DNA from: Scolanthus callimorphus
Taxonomy: Eukaryota > Cnidaria > Anthozoa > Actiniaria > Edwardsiidae
Reading direction: 5' to 3'
Assembly (NCBI GenBank): GCA_033964015.1
Contig: CM066922.1
Coordinates: forward strand, 25,414,961-25,478,960
Length of the DNA stretch: 64,000 nt
The position numbers and the translations under genes are program-made. The notes beneath the pieces are model-generated. The model made no database searches. It saw nothing but the letters and a program-made list of their open reading frames with translations, and was not told where the DNA came from. Position 1 is the stretch's first letter. Each line of letters begins with the position of its first letter. This document shows positions 33,494 to 46,326 of this stretch, in pieces.

Positions 33494-36400
33494 ATGGATA
33501 TGTTCTGTTCGTTTCACGAAATCTCCGGAGGAGAGTGCGGCCATAGCCCGAAAGACCGTGCTAAATCAATGGAGTACATCCCTCTGTTGGCTTGTGAGAG
33601 AAATATTCAACCGCACAAGGCGGCGTTCAAGTTTTCCGGCGTCGACAGCGAAGTAGATCTGATTCTGTGTAGAGCATCGCTGTTTTCTCGTCCGAAAAAT
33701 ATATCACAACTGTCGATCTGTCCAAAGCATCGTGAGTTGCTTGGCCTGTCCTGGAAAAGACCATCCGGGAAGTGCCGTATTCCAGTCATACTATCAGGCC
33801 ACAGCGCGTTGACCCAGAAACGACCAAAAGCCCAAGCAGGGTTGACTAAAGACGCATCCATAACGGTTCTCCAGGAAACTGGAGTTTTCATTCCTGTAGG
33901 ATCAGGTAAGGCCGTGCCATAATATCTACCGAATAGCGTATAGATATCTCACAAAGTAACCAAGCCTAGATGCGCTAGGCTTTTCATATGCAAGTGGGAC
34001 GACAGTTCGAGCTAAATAATTATTTTCCTGTCCTTGCACTCCTTTCAAACAGCGAATTTTGCAAGGACGCGCACGCTTGTAAGTGTAAACACTGCGATGT
34101 GGAGTCATTCGTGCCTTCGGCGCGCCTCGTTACTTTACTGATTTACGCCAAAATAAGGGACTGCTACAGTCTAAAGTATGTATATCAATTCATTCTCTCT
34201 AAAGTAAATGCTTACTGCATTATATCTCCTATATTAGCTCATCCTAAAAACTATAAAAAAATATTCCATCTGCAGTTTGATAAAGTATCCTCCTGCCCAA
34301 GGAACATAAAATTACCACGGGCAACAGGAACTATTGTAGAACAACAGTTCAACAGCTCGATTTCCAGGCTCGGCAAGTGCCATTGCGCAAGCAAACATGT
34401 GCCGTAGCTCTTATAATACAGCAATTGTAATACACTGCTCGTGATAAAAGACTTGAAAGGCTTTATTAGTTAAAAATGATAAATGTATTTGTTTTTTCTT
34501 TGAAAGGTGTGTGTACCAGCTGCAGGAAACTGCTAGGTGAGGTTACTAGTGCAGCCGCGCCAACACCGGATGAAAGTGCGGAAATCACTTTTAGGATTCA
34601 GAGATTAACAGTGGTAGGTAGATGGCCCCCTCCCCGTGCATCTTGATTTTTGATCGTTAATTTTGGATATTGTTGCCGATATTTTCTTTGTTATCATATG
34701 AGATGTCACTAATATTCTCTATTTCTTTGGCCCAAACACGCGGAGTGATTTTCATCGCTCGTGTGTTGCGAGAGATTGCGTCGACTGCGTGTTGTTGCGT
34801 ACCATAAGATGTAGCGTTGCGCGCTCGCCATTCCCTAACGCGACTTTTCGTCTCGCGATGAGAAGTCGGCTTGTGACGGTCGAACTATGTATTACTTGGA
34901 TATATGATACTATTTTTGCCTTCGCAGGAAGCCGATGCTGCGAAAGCGTTACCCGTTGCTCAGAGCACACCCGATGTCAGTCATCTAAGCGGGCCGATAT
35001 TTACGGCTGAGACCCCTGGAGGAAGCCTCTACTCCCCGTCGTTTGGTGAATACAGTCTAGACAAGAGTTGCACTCCTGAAGCTTGGAGCAGATCAGGCGC
35101 CCGAAGTAAAGATACCCCTTCTCTAAATAAATTGAACAGTTTTTTGGATTCGAGAGACATAAGTCCCGTGAGGTACCCAGCTACTGTTGCATTGGCGCAT
35201 GCAGGTGGCCGCACGAGACGGCGGCATGTTCGGAAGGCACGCCAGGCTGTCGGTGCCGTACTGGAGGAAATCGCCCCCCACCAATCGCGAGTATTGTGGA
35301 AGGCCCTCGTGTCATCCAAATCTCTGGAACAACCGGCGGAATCAACGGACAGTGAGAGCGAAGATGACGAAGATGTTGACGATGCGCTAATGGACGCAAT
35401 AGCCGAGTGCTACAAAAATGCCCCCTCCTGGCAGGTTAGACGACAAATCCTTTCCATCGTGGCCGACAAAATGTGCCTGCGTACCTTGCGAGGCTGGATA
35501 CCCAACTTGACTAGGTATAGGTTCAGTACAGCTAGAGAGCACGCGTTAAAGCAAGGAAGAGGCATTCCCCTGGAAAAAGAGACCAGCCGGCGGATGTATG
35601 TGTCACAAACGCAAGTGGAACATTTTTTAGACTTCATAACAAGTCCCCACATAATTCAAGACTTGCCCTTTGGCGAAAAGGTTATCCACCTGACAACTGG
35701 GGAGGCTCTAAAAGTTCCCAATGTGGTGCGACTCATGATCCCGGAGACTGCAGTACAGCAGTATGTTTCATATGCCGCGGAATGTAACTTTACTCCACTG
35801 AGCCGAAGAACACTTCTCAACATCCTCTCGGTATGCTCTGCTTCTGTGCGACGTTCGCTTCAAGGCCTGGATTATATTAGTTCAAGTGGCGCCGAAGCAT
35901 TTGATGGCCTCTGTGAAATAGCTGACCGCTTAGGAGATGTAGGCATGGGCTTTTCCTGGGCCAAGCAGCAAAAAGACCATCTAAAATCTGCAAAACGATA
36001 CTTGAAAAGTGACTTCAAGGTGAGATAACGAGACATGATAACGATCAAGTGAGCAACATCCCCCCCCCCCCACACACACACACACCACCACTACCATCCC
36101 ACTAGGAAGACCAGCAACAGGGAGACACCCCCCCCCCCCCCCCCCCTTTACTGGGCCATAACAGTTATTGCATTTTCTTTGCTCATTTGCAGGTCCATGT
36201 CGCAAAGCAATCGACGGTGGCAGATCATTGTCGCCAGTACGCACTGAGTGACCCAAAAGACAAGGATTACCAGTCGCCATGTGACCACGACCATGATGAT
36301 ATCTGCGATCGGTGCGAGGAGTTGACGCAAGTACTACATGATATCAGCGCTGCCGTCAAGCAACTTTCGGCACAATCATACGTCCATGAAGACTCTAGAG

Positions 36401-38142
36401 ATGAGATGCTTTTCACGACTGAGCAGGCGAGACTTAGTATCTTAGCTTGGAAAGCACATCTCTTGCGAAGTGTAAACCAAGATCAAGCCCGCCTCGACAT
36501 AGTGGACAACCTGGATGAAACGTCATGTTTGCTTGTCGAGGACTGGGCCATGAAGTTCTTGCCTCGTAAATACCGAGAAAGTCAAACCGACTGGTTCGGT
36601 AAGAGAGGGCTATCATGGCACGTCACCGTCGCTATAAGGCGTGGAGCGAGTCAGGAGTTATCTATGATGACCTTCACGCATGTATTTCAGTCTTGTGGCC
36701 AGGATAGCCCTGCCGTCCAAGCGATCATGGCCGACGTCATTGGAAAGCTGAAGTCAGTTATGCCAACCCTTCAAAAGGTCTTCTATAGGCAAGACAACGC
36801 GGGTTGCTATAGAAGCGGTCCCACAGTCGTTGGAGCCATGGCAGCAGGTCAGCTAAACGGAGTCCACATGCAACGCCTCGACTTCTCAGATCCTCAAGGT
36901 GGCAAGGGCTCTTGCGACCGCAAGGCGGCCACCATTAAAGCGCACATGAGAGTACACCTTAATGAGGGTCACGACATAGAAACAGCAAGCGACATGGTGG
37001 ATGCTATGCGATCAAGAGAAGGAGTCCCTGGGCTTTCGATCACGCTGTGTGATGGTGTTACATCGCCGCCCAATCCTGTCGTCACCAAGATTGCTGGAAT
37101 CAGTTCCATTGCTAACGTGGAATATGGCCCAGATCACATACGGGTCTGGAAAGCGTACGCTATTGGTCCTGGGAAAACGATTCCTTTCTCCAAGCTGGCA
37201 ATACCGGATCGAGCACAGCTGCACAAGTTGGCTGTCTCCCCTGGCGGAGAAACAACAGCTACATTCCAGGAGATAAAATCCCGCAGTACAGTACCCAGAT
37301 GTGAAGGATCGTCGGTACAGGAAGAGATTCGTGTACCTGAAACTGTACTAAGCGGGCTTCACCCCTGTCCTGAGGAGGGGTGCATAAAAGCGTATCAACG
37401 CTACTCGGCCCTCCAACACCATCTGGACTGTGGCAGACACGAGCGAGCTTTAGAGAATGAAACGATGCTCGACAAAGCCGCTCGTGGTTATGCTATGCGC
37501 CTAGAAGGGCAGTTTTCTAGCGTTCCCCGAGTTGGAGAGGCCACGTCATCTGGTGCAAGGTGCGAGGAGGCAGTAATGGGCTGGGCCCTGAAATACCACT
37601 TGGCGACCCGTGCGAGGTTTACCGAGAAGCAGAGAAATTTCATGACCGAAAAATTTCTTATCGGGGAAACAACCGGTCGTAAATCAAGCCCTGCCCAAGT
37701 TACCAAGTCAATGTTCTCAGCGAGGGACCCCAGTGGACAGCGCCTTTTCTCCAGTGGGGACTTTCTGACCACGCAACAGGTAGCAAGCTTTTTTTCCCGC
37801 CTATCTGCCAAGAAGGCACTATCGGGTGCAGTTGGAGCAGCTCCTGGGACGGCGAGCGAGGAGGAAGAGGATGGAATGGAAGCTACCGTTGAATCCGAAT
37901 TTGACGAGTTGCGCAACTTGGCGACTGAAAACTCAACTCTTCAGCATCCAGTCTATCATGAGCAATACAATCTGTGCGAGCTGAGATCCAAATCAAAGCT
38001 CACCTCTTTCGCTATCAGTATGCTGCGAAAAATATGCGACACGTTGGATATTGACACTGCAGATATTACCTCTAGGAGAAAAGCCCCATATGTAGATAGA
38101 CTTCGCGAGTTTTTGAAGCAGTGTAGCTGTAGTAAAAGGTGA
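33494..38142 (+). CDS. Putative DDE-type transposase, 4 exons, 1186 aa
   Basis: Exons: 33494-33905, 34507-34613, 34928-36019 and 36193-38142, each junction with GT...AG and matching phase (1, 0, 0). The frame is uninterrupted and ends in TGA. Residues 1-143 carry paired Cys/His (C59, C76, H79, C94, CxxC at 140-143), a probable zinc-binding head. An acidic patch SESEDDEDVDD follows in exon 3. Exon 4 shows a CDHDHDDICDRC cluster (567-578), VEDWAMKFLP (D654), RQDNAGCYRS (D738), SDPQGGKGSCDRKAATIKAH (D770, D779) and NEGHD (E795). The GKGxxDxxxxxxK context is typical of RNase H-fold DDE transposases, so D654, D738 and E795 (or D779) are the proposed catalytic set; this is inference. A C2H2 finger lies at C929-C934-H947-H953. 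It is nested between the long TIRs of a TTAA element, so its likely job is that element's transposition. It could alternatively be a captured cellular gene. The start at 33494 is the first ATG of the frame. Possible polyadenylation signal AATAAA near 38770. Confidence 0.8.
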
Positions 38143-39081
38143 AAACAGTAAAGCCCAAAAATCACATTTATCACATAGTAAAATTGACTCAAAGCGACTA
38201 AATCTCTTGCATTAAGCAAGGGAATTCGAAGAAAATATTTATGTCCGTGAGAATATAACATTCAAATCCATCGTCCACCGTGCTAGCGTGAATGCCTGTT
38301 CTCTACATATCGCGCACAGAATGTACACTGTGTACAGACCAAAGAAATAGTAAAAATAGTTATTCATTTTAATATTGTGAGATTGGTGTTAGTAAATAGA
38401 TGATGAAAAGCTTCGTGTCGGTTTTTAGCCGATGAACACAAATGTTTTGCATGGTTTTGTATGAACTCAAATGTTTTGCCGTACTCGGGCCTTTCCTGAA
38501 TAGTTTCTGGGAAATACTAGGGAGCTCGGGCGCTACCGCGGGAAGTACGCGACTTTCCAACAAATTAACAACCACCCCCCCCCCCCCCCCCCTTCCCGGT
38601 TGCCCCCTTCCTGCGTAGCTCTCCTTTGTTTGTTTTACGGGCTTCCTGTGGTGCAGTGGTGCAACCAACAATGCAACCTGTGCCATTGTATAGATTCCGT
38701 TAATTGTATAGATTCCGTTAAACGTTTCTGCCTTGTTTCTAGCTGACCTGTTCCATTTTCCAAAACTGAATAAATTACACTATAAACGTTTCACCTATAT
38801 ATGAGAAAAATATATACCGTTTGCGGGAAACGTTGTCACCCAAAAGTCTATAAGCTTTAGCACAAATGATAATGGGGGCATCTAAACTGCTACTGTTTGA
38901 TCTGAATTCAGACAGTTATCGGAACCGCACGGGTAAAATCACTAAATTTCAGTACATTTCTAAGCATGTTTGTTTCTAATCCGAAATAATCTTTCCCCAT
39001 GTACCCATACTCCCTATCGCACCAAGCTTCGTTGCTTTTTCCATTGACAGCGTATATACAGTTTGCCTATATACAGTATTG
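38143..39081. other. 3' flank of transposase gene
   Basis: Untranslated or spacer sequence with a C-run at 38573-38592 and GATTCCGTTAA repeated twice at 38693 and 38711. AATAAA at about 38770 could end the transposase transcript. No gene recognised. Confidence 0.5.
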
Positions 39082-39481
39082 ACCCCGGGAGGGGGGGTGG
39101 GGAGTTCTCCCAACTAAGAGTCATAGGGGTGCTCGTCGGGACATCGGAAAATATACCCTAAAAAATACAAGGACATCAAAAATTCACACCCTTAAAAATA
39201 CCTTATAAAAGAAAATGACCCCTAAAAATACCTTTTTTGTTTTTGTGGCACGGCTGATGACAGACTGCTTTATGAAACAAAGCCAGAAAACGTTTTGCTT
39301 GGTTTGTGACCCTTTATTCTGTTTATTTCATCTGCGTACCCCTAAAAATTACCATTTATTAGTGAAAGCCAACTGTTTCTCCGATACCCCCCAAAAATAC
39401 CTGAGAGTTGATTTTGACCCCTAAAAAATACGACGAGTACCACTATCAGGTCGACATGCGAAGAACCCTCACCCCCCGGGG
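39082..39481. mobile_element. CCCTAAAAATACC-type MITE, copy 4
   Basis: The insert sits just inside the right TIR of the TTAA transposon, flanked by TATTG at 39077-39081 and 39482-39486; the next bases agree only partly with an 8-bp duplication. It contains repeated CCCCTAAAAATACC and CCCCTAAAAAATACGACGAG. Termini are ACCCCGGGAGGGGG and CACCCCCCGGGG. Confidence 0.75.
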
Positions 39482-39689
39482 TATTGCCAAACTATTCTAA
39501 CAGCGAGATTACGTGACGCAATTAATAGCGTGATATCACGCACCACATCCCGTCGATGATTCACGTCCATTCACGTGCTTACCAAAAAGCGTCTTTCGAG
39601 ATAATATTCAGAAGCTAGATGTTGTCAAGAGAACCGATATTGTTTATTCCCAAGCTGGGATACGTTCCTTCTGTATTTTCTGGTCTCTT

Positions 39690-40504
39690 TGCGTTGTTTT
39701 GGATGGATTTGACTACGACGGGTTTGCTTCCATTCTGCACTAGAAGTTTTGAGAAAACAGGTCATATAGCTACGCAAATGCACCCAAGAGGCAGATTTGT
39801 CGATTTGTCGTCGGAAATTCAACTCTTAATCAAGGTAAGCCTGACTTTTGAGCAAATACGGTCGAAAATGATACATATCGTCCTATCCTGGCCGATCGAT
39901 GTCTTTGTTTACAGTGATAAAGTAATTTGATCGGGGTCAACTAAACTATCGCATCAAGGAGCAAATTACAGGAAATTGACCAAATTGGTCGACCTAGTCT
40001 GAGGCGCTCGCTCAAAAACCTTGTTGATCATACATGAAATGTTGAAATATGACATCTCTAGAGCTCAAAACCAGATTTTGGGGCTATTTGAAGAATGGCC
40101 CCTTATGTAGAATTCGAGTTTAATTTTGCCAGCAAATCACCTTGTTGTCAAGTGACCACTAAAGAATGCTCTTCAACACTGTCACGAAATCCGTATTTAA
40201 TCCGGAAATCCTTCTTAGATACTGTCAGCTATTCCGTTTTTCTGAACTGAGTATTAAATCCTCCGTGAAGAGTATATTTGGCCGTCGCGAGGTAGTTTTG
40301 TAGATCAATAAATTTCACCCTAAATTGAGGCCTCAAACCGTCGAAACCGAACACTTCAATTTTCTCTCAAAATTCGATCTAATTATAAAAATAAACCCCA
40401 GAGCCTTCTTAATCTCACTAAAATCTTGCTATAAACGTAAAATACGGGTAGTTTAGATTTTGAGTTGTGGCCGCACCTTGCTCGATTTTTGTGTGCATTC
40501 ACTC
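39690..40504 (-). repeat. Right long terminal inverted repeat
   Basis: Inverse of 32171-32990, starting inward at TGGATTTGACTACGA and ending at the outer GTGTGCATTCACTC. Identity looks high but not complete, for example at CAATTTTCTCTCAAAATTCG versus its left counterpart. Confidence 0.85.
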
Positions 40505-40508
40505 TTAA

Positions 40509-41179
40509 AAGCTGCGGAACACTCGAGACCAGAAAACAGCGTTTTCCCTTTTTTGCCCAAGTTTTCTTTTTTCCTATTTCTTGTCCTTTTTTCCTTTTCT
40601 TATTCCCCTCTATTTTGCCTTTTCACGCACTTTTTCCTTTCCCTTTTGCAATTTTTTTTTACTGGTTCGCTGTACTGTTTCTGATTCCGTGAAGACTTTA
40701 CCACAAATCGTATAACACTCTAATTTGAAGAGATATTTATTCGATCTAAACAAGAATGCACGTAAATTACATTTAGTCAGAGATTACAGGAAACCAACGC
40801 TTATTTACAATAATTCGGTATCTATAAACACTTACTTCTGTGGCGTGTCTAACTGATCACTGATTATAACTCCTGGTTAGCTGTTTTTTCCTTGTCCGGG
40901 TTAGCTGTATTTTTGTTCCTTTGGTTAGCTGAAATTCCACTGATTATACAAACGTTATCTATGTACTTACAATCACATGATTCATACGGCGTAAAACGAT
41001 CTCTTTATATTAACATCGTAATCTCCCTTATAATAATTAACTAATCAATAGTGTTCAATATATTGTCCACTTATTAACGTAACATTTACATTTCCACGAC
41101 TTTTTTCTTTTCCCTTTTATGCTCACTTTTTCCTATTACTATATGTTTTCCGGTTTTTTTTTTTCTTGTCCCTCGACTC
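40509..41179. other. Pyrimidine-rich non-coding stretch
   Basis: Contains pyrimidine-rich runs at 40550-40660 and 41095-41170 that share words (TTTTTCCTATT, TTCTTGTCC), and three GGTTAGCTG words at 40876-40930. Nothing coding recognised. Confidence 0.5.
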
Positions 41180-41238
41180 CATCCTCGGAGACCCAGGGGC
41201 TTTTTCCAGAGGAAAAATTCCCTGGGTCTCCGAGGATG
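41180..41238. repeat. Perfect 19-bp hairpin
   Basis: CATCCTCGGAGACCCAGGG and its exact inverse CCCTGGGTCTCCGAGGATG are separated by a 21-base spacer that itself contains TTTTTCC/GGAAAAA. Probably a minimal MITE core. Confidence 0.7.
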
Positions 41239-41920
41239 CCTCGACTCTTGGCCCGTTTTCAAGCTCCGAACTTGGTAACAACTTAGTCATGGTCCGCCCA
41301 AGTTCGTAAATTCTTGGACCCGTCACAGCCCGACAGCCCTAACGGGTCAAGCTTTTGTTTTGAAGCAAAATGAAAGTTTACGTGGTAAATACCACGTATC
41401 GTTTGAGTTTTCGACTAACTTAGGGCCTCAGTTATCCCACCTAAATCAATGGAGGTGATGATGTTCGTCCATATCCCTCGAAACGTTCCTGGAACTTTGC
41501 TTGGGAGAGAGGGGTGAGGTGAAATGACAGGAGGAAACAGAAGAAAGAAGCGATTTCAGTAATTTTCTCTACAGGTTTTGTCCAAGATTGTCCTCCTCTT
41601 TGCATGATCTACGCGTGGCAAAATGGTGGCTATCTTCTCGCAAGTCTGTAATTTCGGGAGTTTTGTTTTCACCACTTAGGTAGTTTAAAGTGCCACTGAA
41701 ACGAAATCTCACTTCTTGATTCCATTGCGTCAATTTGAAGATTGGCTATAGTGCTTTCATTATGCCAAATATAAGAGGTTTCGAAAAAGAGGAACATTGA
41801 AAATTTTGATTCCGAAAACACCCTTTTCGAGGTTTATTGGACGACATTTTTCAAGCGAGCGAAGAGCTCATTTACATAAATTAGCATGACATTAACATTC
41901 AAGTTTCCAAATAAGGACGT
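41239..41920. other. No recognised gene
   Basis: Between the 41180 hairpin and the possible exon at 41921. No repeat or coding family recognised. Confidence 0.4.
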
Positions 41921-42281
41921 GTGACGTCAACTGATGTACAAGCCAGCAAAACAACATGGCGGAGGGAACGAGGAATCGAGAGTGCAGTACGATTCTCTGC
42001 CGCTGGAGCTCTGTCTTGTACCACTATCAAGAATCGGACTGGATCACTTGCAAGAATAGAATGTGTACGAAGATGCAATCTGTGCATTTTCTATGAAAGA
42101 CTGAATTCGACGAGCAAAACCGAGGAAACAAGTCATCAAACGAACTCGCGCGCCTGGGCAAATGTAGAAACAAGCCGGTTTTGTTCGGTTCATTTATGGG
42201 ACTTCAGTACTAAAGAAGTCGGATTATTTGTGTGGAATGACAACCTCAAAGTGCATTTCAGTTCCTGGTTAAACACGAAAG
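41921..42281 (+). CDS. Possible first exon, unknown product
   Basis: An open frame of about 120 codons ends at a strong donor, AAAG|GTAAGTG, at 42281/42282. The in-frame translation includes RRCNLCIFYERLNS and SRFCSVHLWDF, with CxxC and C-x-x-H pairs, but matches no family I can name. There is no standard ATG at its start in this frame; a well-placed ATG (AACATGGCGG at 41954) opens another frame that stops after 46 codons. The call rests mainly on frame length and the donor, so it may be chance. Confidence 0.25.
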
Positions 42282-42964
42282 GTAAGTGTGATTTCCGACG
42301 CTCGAAGAACAGCCACACTCGACCCTGACCAGTCGAGTAAACGCTTTTAAAACGTTTGTTCGTCTTCGTGGAATAGATCAAGAGTTGACATTGTGGTTCC
42401 TTTGTTTTTCTGTCTGTAGATTGCAATAGTATTGTCGTAATACTAACGAGAAATACATGTATGTAGATGCCAGGCTTCTTGTATTTTTGTGTGCAATAAT
42501 CTTACCTTCAAAAGCAAGCAAAAGTTAACATTTTTATTTCATCTCCCGGAAGAATGCCATGAATGCCTCGAGTTATAAAGCTCTGGGGGTTTGTAGGTAT
42601 GGTTTTAGTAGCCTTCAGAAAATTTTCATGTCCTAACCCACTATCCAGGAATTGTGATTTTGTACAGCTGCAGCAGTAAACACCTGCATATAAGAACAGT
42701 CTGAAATTTGGCCAATAAAACCCTATTTTTATAAGAACAAGAGCAGCCTCAAAATTGTAACCTGTTCTTATTTAATGGGAATAGTGTCGTAATTGCACCA
42801 CCTGTAAGTGTATGTTTGCTGTCATTTTAGGCTGTTTACTGTATCTAATCTCTAGGTATTGTATTTTCTCTCTTTGTGTCAAAACATTATATTTGCAATA
42901 GGCAATTCCAGAAAATATATGTACCCCGGGGACAGGTGATCCCTCTTCCCATGCATCCAGAATT

Positions 42965-43165
42965 GTGTGGTTCCAGAAATTATCCATACCCCCCCCCCCC
43001 CCCCCCCTACGGAAGGGCATTGGAAATTCGAGAGGGGTGGGGGGTCAATTTACCTGTTCATTTCCATAGAAATACTGTATTTTTCCTTGGAAATTCGAGA
43101 GGGGTGGGGGGTCACTTTCTAACACCCTTCCGTGGAGAGGGTATGGATATTTTCTGGAACCACAC
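42965..43165. mobile_element. GTGTGGTTCC-type MITE, copy 1
   Basis: Termini GTGTGGTTCCAGAAA and TTTCTGGAACCACAC, with ATT on both sides (42962-42964, 43166-43168). Subterminal ATCCATACCC / GGGTATGGAT and ACGGAAGGG / CCCTTCCGT are also inverted, and the interior repeats GGAAATTCGAGAGGGGTGGG. Other copies: 2289, 46327, 52196 and 57782. Confidence 0.85.
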
Positions 43166-44104
43166 ATTTCCAAAATGGCTTACACCACATGATATAGAAT
43201 TCCTGAGAGGTTAAACTAGCTTCCACCTTTGAAAACCCCCCATGCAGGCAGAATTCTAATTTTGAAAAAAACCCTCCCTCAGAAAAAAATCATACCTTCC
43301 CAATGGGTTAGATTTTGTACTTGCAGAGGGGCAGGGACGTCAAATGCCTTGTATGCCCATCCCAGAGTACATATATTTTCTGGAATTGCCCAATAGTGGA
43401 TAATGTATTCATCTCAAACTTAAACAGAAAGTCACTTAAATTGAAAGTCTCAAACTCACCTTATTTTTAAATTCACCACTTGTAAAGTTACTGTTACTGG
43501 TGTTTGACTTGGCTCATGGGGCCACTGGAACTTCCACTGTTTTGCTATCATGATAACTAAGTGATATGACTGTAGGTAACACCAATGCATGATCTCAGAA
43601 AAAAATCATACCTTCCCAATGGGTTAGATTTTGTAATTGCAGAGGGGCAGGGATGTCAAATGCCTTGTATGCCCCATACAATTATCAGAAGCTCTAGATG
43701 GATGGTGCCCTTCTCTTAGAGACATGACATTTTATGATAATATATTTGATTACCTATTTATTTTCTGTTGGGGAATGGTAGGGTATTTTTTTCTGGAATC
43801 ACACAATGCTGTACCAGTAGATTTGCATATTTGATCCCAAATTGTGTTCCAAAACATTAAAAGCTAAAAATCAGGTGCGGTCGTCCAAATAAGCTATTTT
43901 ATTTGTTCTAGGGATGGACAAATGGTAATCTCTGCTGTAAAGGGGGAGAAGGATTTGTGCAACTGGGACATACCAGGAAAGAGATGCATAATCTCTACTT
44001 AGCAGTTACAATGGAGGGTTTCAGCCCTAATAATTTTCATCATTAGCATGTTTTTTTTTTCTTCACATTTTTGCCAGTTCAGTGAATACAGTCAAAGTGG
44101 GCAC
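43166..44104. other. Non-coding, with ~85-bp direct duplication
   Basis: The stretch 43277-43365 recurs at 43595-43677, sharing ATCATACCTTCCCAATGGGT and TCAAATGCCTTGTATGCC. Two further end-like words (TTTTCTGGAATTGCC, TTTTTCTGGAATCACACA) resemble the GTGTGGTTCC MITE ends. No gene recognised. Confidence 0.6.
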
Positions 44105-45775
44105 TGGTGGGCCCAATCTCGTTCCCAGACTGCCTCCTCCGCTTGTTTGTTGTCGTAGGCTCTGGAGGCAGACGATTTGGGCCGAATTTGTTTGGTTCTC
44201 TGAATTGCCTGCGTAATGAGTTCAAATTTTGCATGGGCGTTGCGCAGCGAGTTGGTTTCCGGTTAGATCTCATTTCTTCCGGTGTAAACAAACCCTACAC
44301 GTGAACGAAAACTTTATTCCGAGAACAATTATCACCAAAACTAATAGACCGAGTAACGAATTTGGGCTTTTGACTCCTTTATAAACCTAAGCGAGGGATA
44401 AATGAAATGATCAAAGCAATGTGATCGAAGAGAAACGGTACAAAACGTGGCTATAAATTTCGTCGAGTAAAAATGCAGTGGACGAACAGATTGATTAAAA
44501 TGGGAATGAAATTTGTCGAGACGTATTGTTCTTTCTGTCTATTATGGAAGGCTATGATGGCGGATAATATCACTCCAAAAAAGCTAGTCGAGGAAGTGTT
44601 CAACAATGACACTGTATCGCTTGCAATGAGGTAATACCGGCAAAAAACCACCCTATTCAGCTAAACAAGGCTCTACGTTCTAAACTTGGATCTTATGTCG
44701 GTAAATCTCTTAAAAATAGTGCAGAAGAAGGTTATCCAACAAATATATGTTGCCCTTGTAATCGCACCTTGAACAATTGTGAAACTTTTCGCAAAAAGGT
44801 TCAGAAAGCGCATGAGTTTCAGACCACCCTGCTCAAAACATCGCGGTACAAGAGAGGGCGCACTGTAACAAACATTACACCTCCAACAAAGCGTCCAAAC
44901 AAAGAGAGTGTTAATTCACGCGCAAAAAGTGCTAGCGCTATAGCTCTTGCTGCTCTACACGGCACCTCCAACGAACCTGTATGTGAACGGCCATCTAATG
45001 AAATGGCTACGTATCAGAAACGTATAGAGACTTCTAGTGTTCTTGTTCCTCAATTCGAAGAGTATAGTGTTCGTGCCCCTCCCCACAGTCTGCCTGTAAC
45101 TCAGTTGCCAACACCCTCCCAAAAAGCTACTGTGCTGAGATGCACACACAGTCCACCTGAACCTCAAGTGCCAAATCCATCTCTACAGTCTACTGTTCGG
45201 GCAGCTTCCTGCCCACATTTATCTGTTCTTCCTGGAAACATGCCCTGAAAGATGCATCAGCTTCCTACAGTCTACCTCAAGGCCCACACCCTCCCAGGAA
45301 AGGCCTGCTGTTCATGCACCTCCAAAAAGCCTACTATACACCTCCACACCCTCCAAAGAAAGGGCTACAGTTCGGTCATGCTCACAGAGTCTACCTATTC
45401 CTATACTTCCTAAACCAGCCCCTACAAGTGCACCTGCTGAGCTTCAAACAACACCCACCCAAGGAGTGGCAGTTGCAAAGCATGTTTTTTGTACATCTGG
45501 AGTTAGAGGCAAGGAGGTAAACCTATCAACAGGGTTTCCAATCCCTATTTGCAATTAAAATATGCCCACTTTTCTTACAATAATAGATAAAAATAATATT
45601 GAAAATAATTAATAATATAATTATATAGCTAGCTCGAAATCCCATTGTGCCGGCAGATCGATTTTTCTTGAATCGTCCAATTATTTTTAATTGGATCGCG
45701 CGCGCTCTAATTGGACAGTTCGCGCTAAAATTGGACAGTTTGGGTTTGAACATGGATGTTATATAATTAATAAAT

Positions 45776-45921
45776 AACAGGACTCCATGCTTGTCCAATT
45801 AAGAAAAAAATGGATGATTCCTCGTAACTCCAAATTGGACTCGGCCTGCGGCCTCATCCATTTTGGAGTTCCTCTGAATCATCCAATTTTTTCTTAATTG
45901 GACAGAATGGAGTCCTATTAT
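45776..45921. repeat. Palindromic element in intron
   Basis: AATAACAGGACTCCATGC...TGTCCAATTAAGAAAAAA faces its inverse ending at AGTCCTATTA, around the centre GGCCTGCGGCC. Near-continuous pairing over about 70 bp per arm. Further TTGGACAGTT words lie at 45710-45740. It lies in the first intron of the gene above. Confidence 0.7.
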
Positions 45922-46326
45922 ATATACTAATGTTATAATGTTATCTCTAACCACAAGGCTGTATGCAGGGGGAGGGTAAGGGGGCAGAATAGACCTCCTC
46001 AAATACAATATTTGCATCTGAAAATTTCAAATTTCAAATCATGCTGTTTACAAGATGAAAAATCACTTGTCTTATTGACATCATTTTTCACATGATGAAA
46101 AAATCACATGATTTGAAATGGACATTGTATGTAAACAGCCTTAGAAGAAGCTAGTATTCCCTCCCATGCAATAAGGATAACTGGAGGCATACCCAGAGAA
46201 AAAATATATATTTTGCAGCCCTGAATTAATAAAAAAATATCCTGTTAATTCCTCAACTTTGACCATCATTCTGATTTGCCTGGCTGTTCAAGGGAAGCAG
46301 GGGTAATAACCAAACTAGATAATAAT

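Larger units (their letters stand above)
32171..40504 (+). mobile_element. 8.3-kb TTAA transposon with DDE-like gene
   Basis: The left end GAGCGAATGCACACAAAAAT and right end ATTTTTGTGTGCATTCACTC are inverted, with TTAA at 32167-32170 and 40505-40508. The inverted repeats extend about 0.8 kb (32171-32990 against 39690-40504). Between them is a four-exon gene for a 1186-residue protein with transposase-like features. TTAA-duplicating superfamilies are piggyBac and Kolobok. The protein does not show the piggyBac signature as I know it, and a Kolobok link is not proven. The long TIRs and an intact multi-exon frame make this the best candidate for an autonomous, recently active element in the window. 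Confidence 0.85.

Noticed and set aside
35029..37916. Minus-strand frames across the transposase exons (94-142 codons)
   Set aside because: They are antisense shadows of a long, splice-consistent plus-strand gene with clear domains.
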